This document shows positions 38,901-51,900 of a DNA stretch of 64,000 bases, piece after piece. Position 1 is the stretch's first letter; each line of letters opens with the position of its first letter. The notes under the pieces are model-generated. The model made no database searches. It was not told the origin of the DNA and saw only the letters and a list, made by a program, of their open reading frames with translations. The stretch comes from Pisolithus tinctorius (Eukaryota; Basidiomycota; Agaricomycetes; Boletales; Pisolithaceae), in contig JANFAH010000005.1 of NCBI GenBank assembly GCA_024663395.1, positions 1,984,001 to 2,048,000 of the forward strand, written 5' to 3'. Position numbers and translations under genes: made by a program.

Positions 38901-39912
38901 AATTATCGAGGGCTTTGATGCACAGTGTGACGACGGATTCAGCGTCCGAGAGGCAGACAGACTCCTCCAGCGAAAACATAGTTGTGAGAACCTAAACGTC
39001 ACAATTGAATGACCAACGACAATGCTGAGAATGGAAAGAGTGTCACCCTGGCGGCCGCACGCTGCACAGGAAGTGCTTTATCACCTATCCCGTTCTTCAT
39101 GTTTTTAATAACGTCTTTAGTAACGGTGTCTGTTAACGCCTTCTTGGCATTTTCCAGAGACTTCCGGAGCATAGTTAGTGCATGAAAACGCATTTGAGTT
39201 GACTGACAAATGAAAAGTCAACATGTTGACAAGGTAATATGCACAGTCTTACACTGGAAGATCTGAAGGTCTTCAATGAGATGGTAGCGATTTCAGCCAT
39301 GAAAGACATGAACTATCGGGACCTGAGACGGTAGTAATACGACGAGAATGCCTCAGACCTACCTGAGAACCAAATGCCGCCATGAGTTCACCGATCGTCC
39401 AACAGGCCGCACTGTTATCTGATAATTAGCCTCGAGCGCAAGCCGGACGGAGTTGACGCGCATTCGAATGATATCCTTATCTGAAGCTTTCGCGTCACCA
39501 GCAGTCTTCAGCAACGTCCGGAGGGTGTCAAATAAGGTCTTTGTCTCTCCACGACTGTACTGAACGACAAAGCATCTTGCCGAAAGGTTGCGAATCCCCC
39601 GTCCAGGTAGCGGATATCCACTTGACCCACATACAATCTTCAACAAAGTTTCCTCCACAGAGGCCTGAGAGGCCTTGATGAGATCCTAGAGCAAGGTCAG
39701 TTCAAAGCTCGACTGAGGAAGAATTGCGACCGACGGCAGTGGCCTCTTTCAAGTGTTTTTGCAGCGACGACAGCCATTGAAACAAATAGATTTCTCCATT
39801 ATCGCCTGTTAGTTGAGTCTAATTGCAAACCACAGTGAGGGCTATGACAAAGTGAAGTTTATTGCCATCGACATACTTCATCGATGGGCTCAATGGTAGC
39901 CTCGGTTGCCAT
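32958..39912 (-). CDS. LAA1: HEAT-repeat protein of the HEATR5/Laa1 family
   Basis: Very long alpha-solenoid protein of roughly 2,000 residues, the size usual for Laa1/HEATR5, which helps AP-1 and clathrin recruit to trans-Golgi and endosomes. The start at 39,912 gives MATEATIEPIDE. A good GTATGT intron then leads to GEIYLFQWLSSLQKHLKEA, the family N-terminus. Later exons show SVRVNASWALKCFCSS, LLRCASSEAIGRLANISG and DPQGRAGCALAFGELYSHVGG, the most conserved block, near 36,600. It ends AKPQISLRSF. About a dozen introns. I see no internal frame break, but exon borders were not all checked. Confidence 0.88.
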
Positions 39913-40828
39913 CACTGCAAGATATTCACTGAGATGGCCCAGTAGGAGTCGTCAGCGTCACTGCCTGGGTGTCCTAAGCACCTATGTAGTACATACGCCG
40001 ACTGTCGTTTGCAGTGTGCATCCAAAGGCTGGAGTTGCACCGCCACATTGCCATGCACACCTACATACTGTCCTACTGTCACCCTCATGGCACTCGTCTA
40101 CTGAAAATACGACGTGGCGCATTTGCTCTGCAGTATGCACCTTCACCCACTAGCTTGCCACCAATCCGACTACGAAACACGATGTCTGATTTCCTAACGG
40201 GTCTCCCCAGCCTGGATCTCGGGTTCTGCGAAAATAGCCTGCAACGGTTAAACGGAGGAGCGGGTTCCGTAGTGGCGACCATTATCCCTGATGACATGCT
40301 CAAACTTGGTTCAGCATACAAGGCAAGCACGATAATGCGTCGCGAGTGATTGATCCAAGGTTGGAGGCTTGCTACGAGCCAAGCCGTGATCCCCTCCGAT
40401 GTCGCATAGTAGTATTGTGACGAATTCTTCGGCAATGGTTTCCTCCGAGTCGCAATCCCCCACTTTTAACTTTTGATCAACTGGACATGTTACACGCGGT
40501 CTCGGAGGATACCGCATATGTTAGGGGTAGAGAGCGGAAGCTGGGTAGACCGATGGTGTTCGTACATCGATCCGACGGTTTCCGAAAGGCGAAACCTGGA
40601 AATATCATGCCCCTGCGGCGTACCGCGGAAATATATTCTCGTGGATTACCCACACGGGACGAGGGACGGGAACGAACCTGTTGGTTATCTCAAACATCTT
40701 GGGAAAGAATGGAAAGGCGGCTAAGAAGTTACTGGAACCGGTGCGCACGGACCGCCAGATATCTGATTCTACTGCATGATAGCTTGGAGCGTTATATCGA
40801 AGTAACAGGCTAAGGATGTACATTCTTT
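39913..40828. other. Intergenic region with two weak open stretches
   Basis: About 900 bp between the HEATR5-type start and the RFT1 stop. A plus-strand stretch at 40,182-40,349 (MSDFLTGLPSLDLGFCENS...) and another at 40,487-40,813 (Arg-rich) are open, but I recognise neither and found no convincing splice between them. They could be one small unknown gene or chance. Confidence 0.3.
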
Positions 40829-42724
40829 CTACGCTGTCTTAGTTTTCAGTTTGGCAACCACCCGTCTCCCGGTTGTAAACCACCAAACGGCAACGCATAG
40901 AAGCCCCATACTGGCACCCAAAAGAATATGTAACAGCACAGGCACGGAAAACAGTGTCCGAACGCGAGACAACTCTACGATGCGCTGCCTACTCTCATTT
41001 ACAGAAACGACAGTGCAGGATACAGCAACGGCACCTAGGAACCGCCAATCTGGGAAGATGTCTGCGACGCCGAACGGAGGGGAATTCAGGTGTTTCGTGA
41101 AGTAACGAAAGGTGAAGGCCGTGGTAAACAGTATACGCGCTGATAAATTGATGATGTTGGCATAAACTAGCGACGCATCGCCAAATCCAAGTTTGTAGAA
41201 CGAGGTTGCAGCAAGAATGTATACCCCAGAATACGCGAACATCCACCTACAAGACATGAAGCCGAGAGGAGCTGGTATGGAAAAGAAACAACACACCAGC
41301 TTTGCTCACGTAGGTCTTCCGGAGAGGCGGTGCTCGAGTGAAAGGCCTCAAGCCCGCCATTCACGGAAAGGAAGGGGATGTACCATATCCATGCCAAGAG
41401 GACTTGCGGAGCACTCGTTGTGAGATATCGATGAGGAAGCAGAATTTGCATGACAATGGGCAGATATAAGGAGCCAAAGGTGACGACGAGCACAGAGAAT
41501 ACCACTTGAATGGAAAGCAATGTCGCGAGAGCTTCGGATGCCTGCTTGAGAGCCGGCCTCGCCGCAGACATGTCGTTTCCACTGCCACGTGGGGTGCCCC
41601 TCGGAAACGAAAGTACCCGAGAGAAATAAACCCTACAAATTTCCTCAATCGGCTGGAAAACAATCCTTGCTATGAGAGACCCTGAGTTAATAGACTTTAG
41701 CCTCAGACGCACATGGCCACAAGGCCATGACAATACCGTAATTGACAGCAATCGCATAACCGCCCTGGTCTCTGAGTGGACTCCAGTATGAAACGAGGAA
41801 CTTGTCTCCTTCCGTTAGGAAATGTTTGACAACAGACTGCAGCGTCATAGTCATAGAGAGGCGGAATGCGTTCAAGTCGAAGAAGTCTGCGATCAATCTA
41901 TACCCAGGACTACGTCTGCAACCCCGCAGTCAGTAAGTGTAAACCAATCTTTAATAGTTGGTACGAACATGGGGGGAGACCGCGACGATGTTAACGACAG
42001 CCGGACCGGCAAAAGTCGCGAATCAAGCATCTCTAGCAGGTAAATGACAAAAATGATCGAGGAATACGTGATCTGACCAAGAGCAAATGCTATCAATGTG
42101 AATTTCTGTTCGCCTAGGTAAGTGTCGAGAAGGAGGGCGAGGTAGGTAACCGCGGTCTTGCTTGAAATACCTAGTCCTTCTGCTCTGACTCGAACGCTGG
42201 TTCGAGCTTCGCCCATAGCACTTGTCAACATCAGATTGCAATTTGATGAAAGCGACAGGATGATCTCACCGGTTGTGCATTGGCTCGCTGCATAATTCGA
42301 TGACTGCAGCAGCAGCGTAAATGAACAACGCAACCTGAAAGAGCGGCTGGCTGCGAACATCTTCGCTTGCGGTATACCCGTATGCCATGACAGAAAGGAG
42401 CGTAACGGGTATGCCGAGCATAGCAGGGACGGTAGCAAGATTGCTACATTGAGCGAATTGGAGTGTCTTTTTACTATTGTTTCCCGCAGCTCCCTGTTGA
42501 GGCCAAACTCGTAGGAGACTGTTTCTGACGCCTTCCCGGCTTAGAAACAGGATGGTATTGATGAAAAGCTCAAATTGGACAGCGACAGTTCCATAGGCTT
42601 GAGGCGATGCAAGACGAACTAGACCTTGATTGAGAACGAATGTGAAGATGCGCGAGACCAGCTGGAGACCAATCAAAGACCTCGCAGAAGAAATCGAGCG
42701 TTCCAAAAGACTGTTGTTATCCAT
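40829..42724 (-). CDS. RFT1: RFT1, ER lipid-linked oligosaccharide translocation protein
   Basis: Polytopic ER membrane protein needed for flipping, or for use of, Man5GlcNAc2-PP-dolichol in N-glycosylation. Starts MDNNSLLERSISSARSLIGL, followed by the conserved QLVSRIFTFVLNQGLVR and FLSREGVRNSLLR. Later exons contain VRAEGLGISSKTAVTYLALL, SVVKHFLTEGDKFLVSYW and ARIVFQPIEEICRVYFSR, all typical of Rft1. Many hydrophobic segments; ends KLKTKTA. About six introns. Confidence 0.93.
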
Positions 42725-43578
42725 GAGCCCGACAGAGTGCGACTTGTGTTACATCGTTACAACTGCCAGGCTTTGCGTTTGTTTGTGTAGACTACCACAG
42801 TGGACGCACTACACACCACCTGACAACCAGCCTGCATTGCAAGTTGGATCTTTGACACTCACCAATTAGTTACCTGACCCTGCCTGGTCCACCTCGCAGA
42901 AACACCCGCTGATTTGATATCCAGAATACACCACTCACTGCCTTGAAGAACACATTATGACACGCAAAGGATATATCAAACCTCTTCATGGTTGTAGGTG
43001 TGCCTCCGACGGTGACTTTGACTATATTCAGATCCATACGAGCATGGAATTCTGCTCTCGTGCGCAGTGAATGGTTCGTCCGTGGATGGACCCTCCGAGA
43101 ACTTATTGAACCTGGACATCTCCAGTTTCCACACTCGAAACTAGAAACTCGTAGGTAGCAAAGCGACCCTTGCCGATGCTCTGACGATCGTCACCCTCCC
43201 AGTCCTACGTCGTGGACTATCCTCAATGTGTCTCAGTATCACTCAGATAATGTCATGGGCCACCAATCGCGTGGCTGGCACTCGTGTAGAAGACCGGGCT
43301 TACTTTCTAATGGGGCTGTTCGGCGTCTTGGTTCATCACTGGCCTATTTGTAGATTAATCGAGCTTTTTCGCAGTCTTGAGTGATGTCAGATCAACGGAA
43401 CCAGAGGAATTCATGCAGAGACATGTGCTTTGCGAGATGCGGGACCAGCCATACACTGACTAACATTAGCATGTCTCCCAAAAGCTCCACATGTCGTTCC
43501 CCAGCATGTGAAACCACGGATAAAGGTTATAAATATATTACTTGGAAATAAACGTGAAGTGCATCAACCAGAATCTCC
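42725..43578. other. Intergenic region
   Basis: 850 bp between the RFT1 start and the F-box gene stop. No open frame worth calling and no obvious repeat. Confidence 0.5.
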
Positions 43579-45054
43579 TCAATAGCGGCCATAGTTGGGG
43601 AGGGCCAGTTGCAGTCCTTTATCTACATAACTGCTCAATCGTGCCTTTAGCATGCTAATTATTTCTTCCAGCCTATCACCTTCACCTCCGTCGTCTGCAA
43701 ATTCTCTAGGCCGCTCCAGCTGCAGTGTGAAGTGTCTCAGCCGAGGCTCAGACTGATATCGCGAGGCCACGAGAGCCACAACTGCATCGATGGGCACAAC
43801 ACCAGAACAACGGAGATGCAGTGCTTCGAGGGATGGACATATAGGCTGGTAGTGTACCTTGTCATCCAGACCTCCCCCGAAAGACTGGGCATCCACAATG
43901 GTGAGTGTAGTCACAAGATTGTGATTCAGTCCCCGTGAGCTGGGAGTGTACCACAGGGATTTCAGATTTGGGAGTTGTGAGAGACAAGCAGACAGCTTAA
44001 CGTCTGGGATGTCTATGAGGTAGAAAGTCACACTCTCAAGCGTCTCTGCCGCTCGGCTGAGCATCTGGAGGTAGCCAGTTCCAAAGGGGCTCCTTTCGAG
44101 GCTGGTGTTGATGATGGTAAAGGATTGCAACTTGGGAAGGTGAAGGGCGCCGAAGAACCGCATAAAATAAGGTGCCCATGCATCGATTGTTACTTTGAGT
44201 GTATTCAAATGGGGGAGTGTGACACTAGTAACAGAGAAATCATCATCCAAGGACCACCCTAAGGCGAGGGAACACGTCCTCAGATTCGGGCACTGAGCAA
44301 GAATGGGCAGATAATCGCTATGGGCATGCTTGAAGTGATCGAAAAAATCACATAGGAGACTACGCTTGGTCAACTGCGCCCATGGTATTTGAAAGTTGCG
44401 CATATCCAGATCGTACCATGATAAGCACAAACTCCGTAGACCTAGTGCAGGTTGCCAGACAAGCGGCGACATAACATTGTGCTCATTTGCACCGAAGTCA
44501 GAGGCACCCCAAAGGCTGAGATGCTCAAGGGATTCTGAGGAACCCTGAGTGAATGATTGCAAGTGGCGGATAGATTGGGCAGGAAAGTGCAGTGACAGCT
44601 TTTTGATGCGGGAGCTTGCCTTGAGGATCTCCTGATCGAAAAGTTCAAGGGCCGATAAGGGGATTGGGTTGGTATGGCGGTCCACATAGCAAAGATATAA
44701 GTATACCGGAAGAGACTGTGAGCGCGAGAGCCATAGCCGTACAGACATGATCATAGACCGTATCGTTCTATCCCAGTTCGATGGACGGACCGGGTAGTCA
44801 ACGTTAACCTGGAATCTCGTCCAAAGGCAAGGCAACGCAAAGGAAAGCTTCCGCCACGAGCGACAAACCTGGGATAGAGACAACGGGGCTTGCCGATTCT
44901 TGCCAACGCAAGGATAATAATCCAATCCGTGAACGCAATGTTCAAAAACATTTGCCATGACATCAGCTGACATGCAGCAAATGGGAGACAACGAGGACAT
45001 GTCCTGAGTTCCACCACCAGTAGCTGGGGAGGCACCATTTGAAGGGTGGAGCAA
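43579..45054 (-). CDS. F-box protein with LRR-like C-terminus
   Basis: A single long exon of 491 codons, unusual beside its intron-rich neighbours but normal for the large F-box families of mushrooms. The F-box lies at residues about 24-75, with MSADVMANVFEHCV and the typical PLSLSQVCRSWRKLSFALPCLW. The rest has irregular leucine-rich repeats (SLEHLSLWGAS, LPHLNTLKVTIDAW, LPNLKSLWY, CPSLEALHLRCSG). Such proteins link substrates to the SCF ubiquitin ligase through Skp1. The substrate cannot be told. Confidence 0.85.
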   Translation of the reverse strand: MLHPSNGASPATGGGTQDMSSLSPICCMSADVMANVFEHCVHGLDYYPCVGKNRQAPLSLSQVCRSWRKLSFALPCLWTRFQVNVDYPVRPSNWDRTIRSMIMSVRLWLSRSQSLPVYLYLCYVDRHTNPIPLSALELFDQEILKASSRIKKLSLHFPAQSIRHLQSFTQGSSESLEHLSLWGASDFGANEHNVMSPLVWQPALGLRSLCLSWYDLDMRNFQIPWAQLTKRSLLCDFFDHFKHAHSDYLPILAQCPNLRTCSLALGWSLDDDFSVTSVTLPHLNTLKVTIDAWAPYFMRFFGALHLPKLQSFTIINTSLERSPFGTGYLQMLSRAAETLESVTFYLIDIPDVKLSACLSQLPNLKSLWYTPSSRGLNHNLVTTLTIVDAQSFGGGLDDKVHYQPICPSLEALHLRCSGVVPIDAVVALVASRYQSEPRLRHFTLQLERPREFADDGGEGDRLEEIISMLKARLSSYVDKGLQLALPNYGRY

Positions 45055-45728
45055 GTCCGGAGCCTACAAGCACTCAGAGGAAGCTTTACATCATAATTGT
45101 ACTGCTCCCCACCTGCATGGTTCGTGCACTTGAATATTCCAATTCCTAACCCAAGTTGCGTGGAAGCTGCGTGTCTAATGCCTACGAGCAGGCAAGTTTT
45201 CAACGGCCTATAAGTTATCGTTCGAAGAATCTGATGGTGAGTAGGACACTCGTAGAGGGGGAAGCGGACTCTGACAGCCCTTTATAGGGGCTTGACAAAC
45301 AACAGTAAAAAGGCCTTCTGTTTAGGGGCTCTACTGAGAACTCTCAGAACTGCCAGATCAAACAGATGGAATGATTATTGCACTTGCACAATAATTAAAT
45401 ATTCAGGTTAACTACAGTCATCAGTCATTGAATTTATGAATGGTGAAGAAACTCTGTCCATATTACATTGAGCATGGAAATGGAAAACCATGAAGTTATG
45501 AATGCTTTGTGAGGTACTCTTTGACATGCACCACCAATTCCAACTTCCTCCCTGATGAAGACTGACCTTTTTTCCTAAGGAAGTCCTGAGAATTTGATGG
45601 TAAGAAATATAGAAAAAGGGTGCTGTAGGCAACCTCAGTAGTGAACAATCTACTTATATATTAAATATACCTGTAGGCAACTACAGGGAATCAGTAAGTA
45701 GGATACTGGTAATGAAGGTAACCTTACC
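45055..45728. other. AT-rich intergenic region with a repeated transposon-end fragment
   Basis: Contains CTCAGTAGTGAACAATCTAC at about 45,634-45,653. The same 20 bases begin the transposon end at about 45,729. TGTAGGCAAC also occurs twice (about 45,625 and 45,672). This looks like a remnant of another end of the same element family. Confidence 0.45.
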
Positions 45729-45790
45729 CTCAGTAGTGAACAATCTACATCAGGAAATTAACAAAGTACTATCCGTACTTATTTTAGCAC
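45729..45790 (+). repeat. Left terminal inverted repeat of element 1
   Basis: Core TACATCAGGAAATTAACAAA, then GTACTATCC and ACTTATTTT. It matches the reverse complement of 53,390-53,433. Confidence 0.75.
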
Positions 45791-46209
45791 CGATTGTCAA
45801 ATAAGCACGGATAGCGCCGCGACTTATTTAGGTAGATCCTTCGCCCATCTGGGCTTTTTTGCCTTTTCGCTTAATGACTTTTTTGACTTATTCGTATTAT
45901 TCTACTATCCATGCTATCCACGGCACGTCGTTCTTGTTATACATACCTACCTTTTTCATTATTTTAATCGGTCACGCACTTATCAGGTTAGAAACACGAT
46001 AGGTATTGAGAGCGGAGTACCAAACATTAAACGAATGTAGAAATTGTAGTCGCGAGTCGGGGATGACAGAAGGTGATAGCGAAGCGGCTACGAACATGAA
46101 TTGATGCAGATTAGAGAGCGGTGATAATGACTGGTTTGAAGGAGGGGGAAGAAGGGCACATGCGAAAAAAAAAAAAAAACTGTGGATGCGCGACGAGGAT
46201 TCTGTCAAA

Positions 46210-48762
46210 CTAAGTCAGTAAACCGTGTAGAGACAAGGTATTTGTCCTACAGATATTCATGCGCTGATCTATGGACACGCCAAGGTCTTCCGCCGCTGAA
46301 TCAACTCGGAGACTACCATCGTCCAACAAGGAATCCGTGGCCGGCGAGACAAGTGCATTTGCCATGGAGACGATTTCTGTCAGTGCCAAATGATCGCGTT
46401 TAGCAACCGACGTATAATAGTGCCTGGTACACGTTCCCCAGTTTTGCTCTGAGAACGCCAGGGCAGCAGATGATTCCTTCCCAGACATCCTGTTGAGTTT
46501 GAGGGGAGTCTTCGCAGTGGCCTTGCCCCGGGTGCTGATCTGGTTGTCGACGTCCATGTCACCCCTTTGGAATAGTTGAATGGCACGCTCGAGCTAAAAC
46601 CTTTTGTTACTATGCGATCTGATGGGCAAAATATACTACTCACCGCAGCGCAAGAAAGGGCAAGGGCCCCTTGGACACCAAACGCTTTCAAAGTATCCGT
46701 TCTGAGTGCCGGGATATCAGGGCATCCGATGCAGGATCGCAAATGAGTGTGGGCAAGGAGCTGCAGTACGAACTGTGAGCGGAAAGCGTTCGCGGGATTT
46801 TGATGGTCGAGGTCTTGATATAAGAACGAGAACCTCTCCAGGAGGTCATTGCACGTCTCCCGAATCGCGGGCAAGTCCATAGACTCGGCATCTATATCGT
46901 TACTAGGGCCCGCCGCAAGGAAATGAGCTATGATTGCGATAGCGGTGGAGCCGAAGTTGCTGCGCCACACCGTAAGCCGACGAGTTGCCTGTCCAAGAAA
47001 ACATAGGTTAGACCTTTGATTAACTATGAAGGAATTATTATTAGTACAAGGGAGAAAATAGGCGTTCCAGGACGTATCGCGCTGAGGTCCAGGAAATCTG
47101 TGCTGACGGTAGTGATGATGATTCGAATAGCACACATCAAGTCCTGGTCAGGGATTAGCCATGGATCCGCCAGGCTTCCAGCCCACGTCACAAGAGCAGG
47201 GAGTATCTGCTTGGTCCATTTTCTATCCGCTTGCAGTGCGGCAGGCAAATCTAGGTTGATGTAACGTATGCGCCCGGTACCACTGGTTCCGCTTGATGAG
47301 ACTTGACTGGGCGTTCCAGGCCCCGCTGAGGACGACGGTCCCACAGTATTCGCTCCTTGTTTGCTAAAGTTGTTACTAGTCTTCGCCTTCTTCGCCGGCT
47401 GGTCAATTACAATATTACTCTGTCACTCCACATAGTTAGCAGGGCACTTGAGCGGGTAGGAGGACATACCATTGCGGTCACACGGCGGAGCTCGGGGGCC
47501 TTTGGTGTGCATAGATGAATATTTCTATCACGGTGGCCGTCATCATCCGCTTCATCAACCTCAGATGTCACAATGTATTCAGAGCTATGGTCAGTATGTT
47601 TGCGCTTAGAACCGGCCAGGGCCATGTTGGAAATGGGCCTGTCGAAATCATCGTCGCTCTCTTCAAGTTCTAAGTTAAAACGGGCATTGGCCGTGCGCGC
47701 GACCAGCTAGAAAACATAGGAATTAAGGCTGAATGATGTTCTTAATCAGTTGATCGATAACGTACCTTCATCTCGCGATAGCCTGCGAACCTGACAGGTA
47801 CAGTTCCCTGTTGATCTTTGTCGTCGTCTCCACTCTCATCATGGGTCGGCAAACCACTTGGGTTTATCGAGGGAGTTCTGCCGTAGACCGGAATTGTATC
47901 GGAGGCCGCTGAGCTGACACTGGTAGCGTTGGTGGTCAAGGAAGGGACGGTCGAAGACGGTGGGTGGGGTGTCGAATTGGAGTGAGAGTCGGAAGGAACA
48001 GAGTTTTGAGGACTATTGTTGCCGGAACTGGGGCCAACATCGTTAGCCCACTTGTTGACGCGACCAAGAAGGAGAGCTCTCCTGTTCGGGGCGCTGATAT
48101 TCCATAGCAAATTTAGCCAGTGTAAAGTTGATTCAGTTAGAAGTAGCATCGTAGAAATAGTGCAACGCACTGTTGACGGTGAGCATTTCCCTCTCGGACT
48201 TGTGCACGTGTTGACTCCCCAACACCAATGTAGTCAGCCAAATTAGCAACCGCATATTGTCTTTTCACTGCACGGCTGCTGGGAACCACCCTTGGACGTG
48301 GCTTATCTCTCACGTTCGAATCCGAAAGATCCGTGACAACCCGAGGCATGCTGAGGGCATGGTGAGTATCAACTTCCATATCGTCCTGATCTATTTATCC
48401 ATCAGCTCAGAGTTCCCAAAGGTGGAATAGAACGTGCCCTCACCGTTAACACGAGGAGCGATGGGTATATTAGTGAGCTTCTTTTGAATAGCTCCCCTCG
48501 TCGGTTTCACTGGCTTCGTTTTCTCAACAGCGTCTTCCATACTTTGGCTGACCTCCATGGTGGCCTCCATCTCGCGGATCCGGGCGCCACCCTGCTGAAT
48601 GGCAACATCCCGAGCGTCTTTGATTGCCTTCGCACGCAAGTCGTCCGCTTGCTTCTTGGCCGGGGTGCGTCGTTTAACCTGTGTGTCGAGCACTATCTGT
48701 CCCGGGTGTAGGTTAGCCTTCTCCCTTCGTGGACGATGGCTCTGGGGATTGTCGGTCGACAT
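46210..48762 (-). CDS. Accessory protein of Plavaka-type transposon
   Basis: Starts MSTDNPQSHRPRREKANLHP, followed by GQIVLDTQVKRRTPAKKQ, a basic N-terminus I know from mushroom proteins next to Plavaka transposases. A low-complexity middle follows. The conserved C-terminal domain has IRYINLDLPAALQADRKWTK, ILPALVTWAGSLADPW, RRLTVWRSNFGSTAIAI and FRSQFVLQLLAHTHLR. Six or more introns. Its function is unknown. It is divergent from the transposase, about 180 bp away. The same domain is found again at 62,058-62,876. Confidence 0.7.
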
Positions 48763-48944
48763 CGTCCCGTCGTGCAAGGTGGAAAATGGAGGCAACAGTG
48801 GTAAGTTTGAACTTGTCTATTTTATGGTAATATTTCCCGCAAACAAATGACCTGATTTCGTAGACTAAGGCCTATTTACCCTGATGACTTACATATCAAC
48901 CACGCGGCACTCAACGTGATTTTTTTTCAATACATACACTGACA

Positions 48945-51900
48945 ATGCCACCAGCCAGGGACGACCGTACTCGCCGAAGACCAATGCGGAGGCCTTTCGA
49001 AACTCTCCGACACCCTTGTGATGAACCCGGGTGCAACCGTTGGTTCAAAAACCTTTCAGGCCTCACTCAACACAAGCGCACGATCCATCCATGCTTCCAT
49101 CTTTTCAACCAAGACCGCGCAGGGTCGCCTGGCGATTTAGGACAAGAGGACGACACGCTGCCTTCGGTAAATGGCCACGCTGCAGGTGTGGATGACGGCC
49201 ATCAAGAACAAGACCCACTAGACCAGGAACGGGAGCAAGTGAGGGCAGAATTTGTTGGCCCCGGGAGGAAACTTTATCGCAATTATCACACCGGTCTCGA
49301 TGGTGAGCTATCGTACATATGCTGAGCTTGACTAACTTTTATTACAGCACGAAGATGTGATGCCGAAGGAAACTTTCTACCAGACGATGCCCCCCCGCCG
49401 CCACGCGTGCAAAAATCACTGGACGACTGGACTCCATACCGCAATCGGTTGGAGTTCGAACTCACCGATTTTCTCTTTACACACGCCGAAATGTCCGCCA
49501 AAAAACTTGACACGTTGCTGGAGATCTGGGCTGCATCTTTACTCGCATTAGGTGGGGATCCGCTATTTAATAACCATGCAGAGCTCTACCGTGTAATCGA
49601 CAGCACCTGTGTCGGCGAAGTTCCATGGGAGGACTTCACAATCCGGTACACTGCTGAAGTGCGAGACGAAGAAACGGCCCCTTGGATGTTTGATAACTAT
49701 GACGTATGGTATCGAGACCCGCAAAAAGTAATCCACAACATTCTTGCAAGTTCCAATTTGGCGGCCAAAATGGACTATGTACCGTACCGGGAATACGACG
49801 CTACGAACAACGAGAGACGCTGGCAAGATTTTATGTCTGGTAACTGGGCATGGGAAGAAGCGGTACGTAGTTGTAATTTGACATATACTTGTCCTAATCC
49901 CAGGTTCGTAGGACAGGATCATTCATGAGTTCCCGATGACAGGCGGGGCAACGTTAGTACCCATAATACTTGGTAGTGACAAGACAACCGTGTCTGTAGC
50001 AACCGGACAGACAGATTACTACCCGCTGTACCTCTCCATTGGAAACGTGCACAACACCGTTCGTCGTGCTCACCACAATACTGTGGTCCTAATTGCGTTC
50101 CTCGCAATGCCCAAAAGTAAGCTTTCTTTCGTTTGATTCCACGTCCCCTACCGACTGGTCGATGGTCATTAGCAACAAGAGAGCATGCCAACACACCCGA
50201 GTTCCGTAAATTCAAGAGACAGCTCTTTCATTCATCGCTAACTCGCATCCTTAACTCGCTTCATCCTGCAATGAAGGTCCCCGAAGTCGTTCGATTTGGC
50301 GATGGTTACTACCGGCGTGTCATCTACAGGCTTGCAGCGTACATAGCTGATTATGAGGAGCAGGTGCTCTTGTCATGCATCGTGCGTAATTGGTGTCCTA
50401 AATGTCTCGCACACCGGGAAAATCTCGATGCAGACGCACTCAGACGTCACCGAGATCATTCTGACACAGTCATCGCCGTACTCGAACTTCGCGATCTATG
50501 GGACAAGTATGGAATCGTCGGTGATTTAATAGTAAGTACAATCCTGTTCTTTCGTTTCAGTGACTAATCAAAGATAGCCATTTACGAATGACTTTTTGCG
50601 CGCAGATATTCATAGAATGCTATCCCCAGATATTCTCCACCAGCTCATTAAAGGCGGTTTTAAGGATCACTTGGTGGACTGGGTTGAGAAGTACCTGATC
50701 AACATTCATGGAAAAACCAAAGCCGAAAAGATCCTCGACGACATTGACTGCCGGTATGTTTTCCTTAAATGCCCATCGCTATTCATTTTATGCATGAGTA
50801 CTTTAGAATTGCAGCTGTTGCCCCATTCACTGGCCTGCGACGTTTCCCTCAAGGACGGCACTTCAAACAATGGACCGGCGATGATTCGAAAGGTCTGATG
50901 AAGGTGATTTCATTTGCACTTTGATTCTAATTTAGTTGTTGAGTTGTGCTTTGTAGGTTTACATCGCCGCCATCCAGGGCTATGTACCGCGAGATATGGT
51001 ACGAACATTTCGAGCATTCCTCGAATTTTGCTACCTCGTTCGTCGAAATGTTGTCACGGAGCGAACACTGGCTGAAATCGATGATGCCCTCGGACGCTTC
51101 CATTACTACCGTGAAGTCTTCCGAAATGCTGGGGTCGTCGATTCCTTCTCACTACCCCGACAACATGCAATGAAACATTACCACCATCTTATCTGCCAGT
51201 TTGGTGCGCCGAATGGACTCTGTTCCTCGATTACTGAGTCCAAACATATCAAGGCCGTTAAACGACCTTATCGGCGCACAAACCGCTTTCAAGCCCTTGG
51301 ACAAATGCTCTTGATTAATCAAAGGCTCGACAAACTTTCTGCAGCGCGTGCAGACTTCGAGGAGCGTGGTATGTTGAATGGAACATGTCTAACGCATGTG
51401 CTTGAGGTGTTAGGTGTGCATTCTCATCCGTGAACTGTCTTAGATTTCTGATGGCCACTTAGGACAAAACTCTCATGACGATCATGATCGGCACCATGAT
51501 GTTGCCGAAGGTCGTAATGCATCGGACGAGGCTGAGGAACCCACGGCAAGTTATGAGGAGGACTCCAGCGATACTGTAGATACCCCCATGACGATCAACG
51601 CACATGTATTATTGGCGCGCACATACCGTACGTCCTATTTCTCAAGTTCCAATAGGTACTGAATCAGTCTATCTTAGAACGTAAACGTGCGAAGGACGTA
51701 GGGTCCCTAGCAGCTGAACTAGAGATGCCACAGTTCCCTGAGATTCTGCGTCGCTTTCTCCATGGGCAGCTCTATCCTGCCGATGCCTGTGATCCACAAG
51801 AAATTCCTTTCGATGAGTGCCCGTTTTACGACGGTAAACTACGCATCTACAACTCCGCAAGTTCGACTTTTTTTGCGCCGAGCGACCTGAGCGGCGTCTA

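Noticed and set aside
40182..40813. Small plus-strand gene between the HEATR5-type gene and RFT1
   Set aside because: Two open stretches but no good splice between them and no recognisable motif. Kept only as a note in the intergenic entry.
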